Source of the DNA: Chrysemys picta bellii
Taxonomy: Eukaryota > Chordata > Testudines > Emydidae
Direction: 5' to 3'
DNA length: 64,000 bases
Assembly (NCBI RefSeq): GCF_011386835.1
Contig: NC_088795.1
Coordinates: 120,297,434-120,361,433, forward strand
In this document: piece by piece, positions 54,871 to 64,000 of the stretch
Position numbering within the stretch: position 1 is the first letter of the stretch
How the letters are laid out: the number at the start of each line of letters is the position of its first letter
Notes under the pieces: model-generated
What the model was told of the DNA's origin: nothing
The model's input: only the letters and a program-made list of their open reading frames with translations
Databases searched by the model: none
Made by a program: the position numbers and the translations under genes

Positions 54871-55084
54871 CCACAAATTTGGGATGCCGATGTTATTCAT
54901 AAGTGGTGAAGCCATGAATGAGTTATGTAAAACGTGTTAAACAGATGCCAATAAAAAGTTTTATGGCATGCCACAACATATGAGTTTTGTTTATGCCACA
55001 CCTTTTAGGTAATAGCTATTTTATACACTTTAGATTTTTAATTTTTTTATTAGTAATATACACATAATTCCTAGTCTCTAATTT

Positions 55085-55265
55085 CACAGACTTTTTTATA
55101 GTCTCAGACTCTAAGGGAACCATTGTGATAATCTAAGATGACCTCTTGCACATTGCAGGCCACAGAACCGCACCCCCATACTGCTGTAATAGAGCCATAA
55201 CCTCTGGCTGAGTTACTGAAATCATAATTTCAAGACTTCCAGTTGCAGAGAATCCACCATTTACT
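55085..55265 (-). mobile_element. CR1 3' end remnant
   Basis: 'gtgataatctaagatgacct', 'gcaggccacagaacc' and 'gcagagaatccaccattta' correspond to antisense CR1 3' boxes, as at 51710-51860. Heavily diverged. Confidence 0.5.
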
Positions 55266-56142
55266 CTAGTTCATACCAGCAAGGGACCTTTACTTACACA
55301 CATCGAAAGTACTGAAATTCTACCTATAGAAATGTGTTGTGTTTGGTAGGTTGTCAGTTGTAAATGTATACCTAAAGCATTCATTAAAGATATAGTTTTG
55401 AAGATTTATTGTATGTAAAATGAGCACTTGTTGGTTAGCACATTAATAGAGAACAACATTTTAGAATCTAGAAATGTAATAAAATATATTATGGGTATGA
55501 CATGCATATTTCCATGGAAGGATGCTTCGCTCACTGTGGGACGGTGGTTTGGAAGAAGTTGATGCTCATAAAATAAATGCACCTCTCTAAGCTTTATAGT
55601 GCAGGCAGGACTATTGAGACAGGTAACTTTCTTCTGGCAAATCTGACCCATGTGCAGGAGAATGCAGACTAGAGAGGACACTACTATGGGAGAGTAGCAT
55701 TAAGGCTATTTGCAATGCGGGAGCTATTATGCTAGCTTTTCCCATCCAATGCTGGAAGAGTACACAGTGCTTAGTCTTGCTTGAAACAAGTCTAATGTAA
55801 ATGATGGTATAATGGCCTGTGTACAACTGGGAGTGTTTCACTGTTTACATGTGTGGTGTGCATGGTAGGAGGCCCAACTTGTGGCTAGGAACCAAATTTC
55901 TCTAGTACAGATACACCCCTGACGATGACTTCAGAATAACAAATCTTGAAGTTGATTAATATGCCCAGGAGAAGTACAGATCCAGAGCTGTAATCTTCAG
56001 CGTAGTGAGCCACAGCAAAGTTACTTAATTAGCGCTCAGTCATCTGCATTCTGAGTTACCTCCTTGATAGAAGACTCTAACAGGGGAGGTGCATAAGCAC
56101 TTATAAAGGGAAGAGAAACGGTCAGAGTGGAGAGAGAGACAG
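55266..56142. other. AFAP1 intron, nothing recognised
   Basis: AT-rich DNA without an exon or clear repeat. Confidence 0.35.
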
Positions 56143-56155
56143 CAGAAAACATCTT

Positions 56156-56362
56156 GTATCAGAGGGGTAGCTGTGTTAGTCTGAATTTGTAAAAAGCAAC
56201 AGAAGGTCCTGTGGCACCTTTAAGACTAACGGAAGTATTGGGAGCATAAGCTTTCGTGGATGCACTTGCATCTGAAGAAGTGAGGTTCTTACCCACGAAA
56301 GCTTATGCTCCCAATACTTCTGTTAGTCTTAAAGATGCCACAGGACCCTCTGTTGCTTTTTA
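56156..56362. mobile_element. Palindromic Penelope-derived insertion with 13-bp TSD
   Basis: The plus strand reads 'gtaaaaagcaacagaaggtc', 'ctgtggcacctttaagacta', 'attgggagcataagctttcg', and then the same sequence in inverted form from 56292 to 56362. The arms are about 70 bases around a 33-base centre. Exact duplications cagaaaacatctt flank it (56143-56155 and 56363-56375), so the inverted dimer inserted as one unit. The right half contains a hammerhead-like core at 56272-56310. Confidence 0.88.
56272..56310 (+). ncRNA. Hammerhead-ribozyme-like core
   Basis: ctgaaga (56272-56278) fits CUGANGA. Stem II gtgagg/cccac (56280-56296) closes 'ttctta'. Then gaaa (56297-56300), with agc/gct (56300-56302 and 56307-56309) around 'ttat' as a minimal stem III and c56310 as the base before cleavage. 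Both invariant core boxes are kept. Stem I with a matching partner is not seen, so activity is unproven; minimal hammerheads of this type are known in Penelope-like elements and may act as dimers. Confidence 0.55.
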
Positions 56363-56415
56363 CAGAAAACATCTTAACAGGGAAGACTGTTGTGAGTTAA
56401 AAATCAACAATATTA

Positions 56416-59665
<3,250 letters not shown>

Positions 59666-59667
59666 GT

Positions 59668-60275
59668 GATTCTCAAGCTGTGGTCTGTGGACCACTTGTG
59701 TCTATGACACAGTCCATGAAGTTGCTTCTATCAGTCAGGCTTTAAGCAATAATGCTTTCTGCCATTTGCTGCCCCATGAATGACCTCTTTTAGGGTTTAC
59801 AGAGACTTTTCTGATCATCTAAAGGGGAAAATAATCCCTTTGGGCACCTTTGAACCCTGTATAGCTGCTTCATGGCTTTCTTTTTTTAGGTGTTTCTTTG
59901 ATTTAAATTGAGCTGTGTTCGCATATGGAGTTGTTACTAAACAGGAAAACAAAACCTAATTGTAAAGTGTCCTGGAAAGGAAAGGAGCTGTTGGGACTGA
60001 GCCAAAGGTCAGCACTAAATATACACATACCTACAGGGAGAGAGAGAATAAATAGCATGGATACAAAATTTTGGGATGGAAAAGAGTTAAGCAAGCAACT
60101 CCACCTATCACATTTTCACCTGGTATCCTTAAATATTTAAATACTATCCTGATGTTATCAAGTACTATGGTTCCTACAGGGAAGGGGAATCAGGATTGAG
60201 GGGGGGAAATGGCCTACAAGAAATTAGTTATCTTGTGAAGTTTTACATAACACCAACTAGTTTGAAAACCACTGC
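59668..60275. mobile_element. Decayed hAT-like element
   Basis: The left end 'tgattctcaagctgtggtct' with 'gtggaccac' and the right end 'gtttgaaaaccactg' resemble the ends of the 48662-49690 element. The interior has drifted. No target duplication is visible. Confidence 0.5.
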
Positions 60276-60370
60276 AATAGGAGCAATTGTATATGAACGG
60301 CTAGGCTAGGAGTCTATAGTGCTTTAGTTGCAGTGTAAGCTTGAGAATTTAAGAGAGTCAAATCACTTAC

Positions 60371-60520
60371 CACATGTTGGAACATCTTCCTCAGCTGATG
60401 AGGTCTGTTCATCTGTTGATGGCTTTTTCTTTCCTAAACTGATGATCTTTGTTATTTTTTTCCCTGTTACTTTAGTCACTGTGCCCTTGGTCTCTGACTT
60501 GGAACTCTTCTTCCTCTTAA
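60371..60520 (-). CDS. AFAP1: AFAP1 exon, basic linker before PH2
   Basis: 150 bases, phase 1 at both ends. It encodes (V)[49 protein letters not shown], and its last base starts the Gly of the next exon. The Lys-rich stretch, then the acidic SSAEEDVP, precede PH2 in AFAP1. The acceptor is 'tcttgatag' and the donor 'gtaagt'. It is the most 5' AFAP1 exon in the window; the exon before it (ending ...GKEQ in mammals) is not found up to 64000. Confidence 0.95.
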
Positions 60521-63500
60521 CTATCAAGAAAACAAACATGGACATCTTAGTATGTTTGAATGAAACCAATTATATTAAAGCGCATGGATCAAAATAGAAA
60601 GGAAAACAACTGCGCTGCAAATATACAAGCACAAAACTGATTTAATTCTTAACATGAGCATTTGGACAGAACGCACAATTGCATGAGCCATTAATGCTGA
60701 TGTCCCTATCACATGCCCAGCACAATATCAAAAACATGGCACACAGAAAGGTAAGACTAAAGCAAGTTTATCATTAAAATTCATCAGTCTAATTGCTCCT
60801 CTCCACTTTAACCATCTTCTAATTCAGAAGTGTTGTTAGGGTAATTCCATGCTGTACATTCAACTTGACTGCACTGGAACAATAAAGGACGTTGGATGAT
60901 CTCCTGTCATTGTTCCTTAAAAGCATTTCCAACATAATGCCCTGGCAATGAATCAGCCCATTCTTTTAGTAAGTATATGCCTGGCAAAAATATCCCTGCT
61001 ATTGGAACTAGGTCAAGGTAACTATACAGATCAGAATGGGTCTTTGGGAAAGGCATGTATTATAAGATAACTTTCCTTTATAATGGAATAATCAAGATCA
61101 CTTAACACTCCCAATGACTAGGAGCTGCTGTTCATTTTTATGGAAAGGACAGTGCAGAAAAAATAGTTTACTAGATCTAATCATTACATATGGGAACTTA
61201 AAATAATGCATGATTATGATTGGTCTGCACATACAATTTGGTGCTGAACTTAACTTGCTTCCATTGAAGTGAACAGGATCAGTGCTGGGGACACAACTTT
61301 CAAAAGTGGCTAAATGACTGAAGAGCCTACAGTATATATTTTTTAAAAATATAGTAGGCAATCACAACCAATAAAAAAAACCAGAGCTGCACAAAACTTT
61401 CTTTGTGAAACCAGAACCACAATAATCTGGTTTGAGTTTTATCAACAATATAAAACTCAGCCCCGATTAACTATTATTGCAAACATGGGCCCATTTTGAG
61501 CTCAACCTTAGTTGACAGACAAGAAATGAAATTTAACTTAGTGGTTTTGACAGAACTGAGCTGAGTTTCAGTTTGTTAGAACCATCTTTCCCCCTTTCCA
61601 CATACACAAGCACGCAAGCACAAAAAACAACTCTGTGGGTCTGAACTGAGACCCCCAAAAAAACAAATACAAGGTTCATTTGAAAGATAAGAATTGAAAT
61701 GTTGACTTAAAAAAATAACTGGTACAAATTATGTGACTTGGCAAATCACGGGAAAGAATGTACACAAAAGAGAAATAATTCACAAATTCTCAAACCACAA
61801 TTTGTTGTCTTTTTTTTAGCCTTTGTTATTTGTTAACACGGGAAATCATTAGAAATTCCATCTGTCATCGAGACTGTCTCTTTCATTGAGACACTGCTAC
61901 CAACATATATGCAGTGGGGGAGTCCTGTTTTCATAGGTGAAAGTGGATTATCTGAAAACCTTCAGTAGAATGATGATTTGTGTGTGGGAACAAAAAGCTA
62001 AATCCTGCCCAGGGATCTGCAGGGTTGATGTAACCTAATATTGTGCTGTCCCTACATGCAACGAATTCCCAAAGTTCTAGGGAAGGAGAGCATCCCATCT
62101 GCTCATATCATCATGAGCATAGGGAGACAGCAGGAGGCAGCACTTGACTGAAGACAGGCTGCTATCTCACACAGCAGCAGCTTAAGAACATCTGCAGCTG
62201 TGGAGTAGGGGAGGGAGGGAAGAAGAATGCTTATGTCTGGGTTTGAGGAATAATGCCCACCCTCCCCCCCTCAGAATTCAAAGAAAGTCAAATCAAGCTC
62301 ATTAAAGTGGAAAGTGCAAGGGAAGAATTCCCAGCTCCGGGAAAATGCAGTGAAAGGAGCCCACGTGAATTCTAATGTTCTTGCTTCCTCCACCTTCACT
62401 CCCCATGGCATTTTATTCCGTCATGGAGAAGAAAGGCAGAGGAAATGACCTTTCTCCCAACCTCTTTCTCCTGCAGTATGTGAAAGGGATACATCCCCTG
62501 ATCTCAAGACGAACTGGCAAGTAAGCCATTTCTTCTCACCTCCTTCACCACAGCAGAACAAGATGCTGGTGGAGAGAGGGGGGCAGCAGCTCTGTGGGAG
62601 CAGAAGGGAGATCAGTGCACAGTGAAGCCAGCATCCCTTCACATGGCTTACTGAGCTTTCGCTCTCACGGTTACAGCTGATTTAGAAAAGAGCCCTGCAA
62701 CTCATTCAGAACCCCTTAAAATGATTTAGTGATGACAGCCATGTGTTAATGCATTAAATGTCATTATTTTGTATCAGTTTCTTCATTACTACAAAAGTCT
62801 AACTCTACTGTGACAGAGTTGAAGGCCAAGAGTTTCAAGTGACTGGTGCTTTTGATTGCCCAGCTTCGGATACTTCAAATGGGCCTGATTTTCAGAGGGT
62901 GTGCATTCAGCACTCTTTTGAAAATCAAGCCCCTATAAGGTGCCTCAAGTTGGGCACTCAAATCACTAGTCACTTGTGAAAATCGTGGACTATGCACATA
63001 TTCTGAACTTCTGTACCACAGACACATGAAACCAACTTGAGTGTCTACAGCAACACAATTTTTTATGCCGTCTGTAGTTTTATGAAAGTTTCTGTAGTAT
63101 GTAAATGTAGCCATACATTTTGGATACAGACGTCATAGTGAGCTACTGTGCTCCATTCTGTTGACTGGGGTGTGGAGATCTATACATTTGGGAGATTCGT
63201 TCAAAATCTCCATTGGAAAAGGAGGGCAAAGATTACAAACTAAAACACCCAAAGGAAAGAAACACCCATTTGTGTCAGGAAGGGGAGACACAGTGCTTGC
63301 CCAAAAGCCAGTGCTGATGCAACTGTTTTCCAATAGAGCTTACATCAGCTTTTTCACAGCTACAGGAAAGTACTGATTAAAGGAGATGTGCTCTTCTGAA
63401 CAAGACTGAGTATTGGTATATGTCAAGCTAACTAGGTTGGTATCACCTATTTACAGGAGTCTTTTCTTCAAGGGGAAACAAAAAGATAATCTGGGGATTG

Positions 63501-64000
63501 ATTTTGCAGACCTTACTCAGGAAATTGAATTTGGAATGTCCCTCAGCTTGGAATCTAAGGACTGGGAACAAACTTTCTGACTCCAAAGTGGAGTACATCA
63601 TTTTAAAGTCATTTAGCATACATGATTCTTGTCTTCCCTTATAAAATTCTATGATACCCTTCCTGTTTAAAATTATAGGGGAAAACCTTACATGCACTTA
63701 GTGATTGGCTCAACTCCCCCATTGAAGACAGCATACTTTATAAACACAGGAAAAAGTCATTTCAAAACTTACATATGGACCTTGATCCTGCTGTCACTTA
63801 CATCAATGTTACATGTGGATAACTGTTAACTAGAATGGAGATATTCTAATATCCACCAATGTAAAGGTTTACGTAATTCAAGCTTGGCACAGTTCAACTT
63901 TCAGGGTAGATATAAGACTAATTACATTATTTACAAAGCATTATTGCCTATTCCCTTACGTCATAAAAGAAAAAAAAATTATATTCTTTATACTGAATAT
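60521..64000. other. AFAP1 intron, upstream part
   Basis: I searched the minus strand for the preceding AFAP1 exon (Ser/Pro-rich, ending near 'NGKEQ') and did not find it. No clear mobile element is recognised. Short C/G-rich tracts at 62210-62275. The intron continues beyond the window. Confidence 0.5.

Noticed and set aside
60521..64000. Further AFAP1 exon before 60520
   Set aside because: No minus-strand segment with the expected Ser/Pro-rich sequence, phase-1 donor and acceptor could be found.

Overview
The window is vertebrate nuclear DNA, most likely from a cryptodiran (hidden-neck) turtle. The mobile elements point there. A tRNA-headed SINE with a CR1-like tail (about 1495-1690) looks like the tortoise/Cry SINE family. 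Minus-strand CR1 LINE copies recur. There are also Penelope-like elements, a DIRS-type retrotransposon, hAT and PIF/Harbinger-like MITEs, and MIR remnants. Species-level assignment is not possible by eye.

The only host gene I can support is AFAP1 (actin filament-associated protein 1), on the minus strand. Ten coding exons are visible between 60520 and 26936, all with consensus splice sites and matching phases. Together they encode 513 complete codons, running from the linker before the second PH domain, through PH2 and the coiled-coil/leucine-zipper region, to the C-terminus and stop. The 5' exons (SH3/SH2-binding motifs, first PH domain) are not in the window and should lie above 64000. The set includes a symmetric 258-bp (86-codon) cassette exon at 38867-39124 that matches the extra segment of the brain form, AFAP-120.

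Layout. About 1-22000: intergenic DNA beyond the 3' end of AFAP1, very rich in GC-rich hAT-type elements, MITEs and Penelope-like remnants; a diverged Penelope-like element lies at 16475-20340 as two opposed copies. About 22000-26935: AT-rich, nearly repeat-free and colinear with the AFAP1 terminal exon; probably the long 3' UTR. 26936-60520: the AFAP1 exons. The introns carry CR1 copies, a hAT MITE with a perfect 8-bp target duplication (35747-36019), a 4-kb DIRS-like element (41830-45811), a four-layer nest of elements (about 48411-49945), a 3.2-kb CR1 with a Harbinger-like MITE inside it (51697-54870), and a palindromic Penelope-derived insertion with a 13-bp target duplication (56156-56362). 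60521-64000: intron without a recognised exon.

No other host protein gene, RNA gene or CRISPR array could be supported. The unusual material is in the mobile elements: hammerhead-ribozyme-like cores in several Penelope-derived repeats, a 57-bp exact patch copied between opposed Penelope copies, and a DIRS element that has lost its reverse-transcriptase core and apparently its recombinase tyrosine. All fit known element classes. I do not see a wholly new system.
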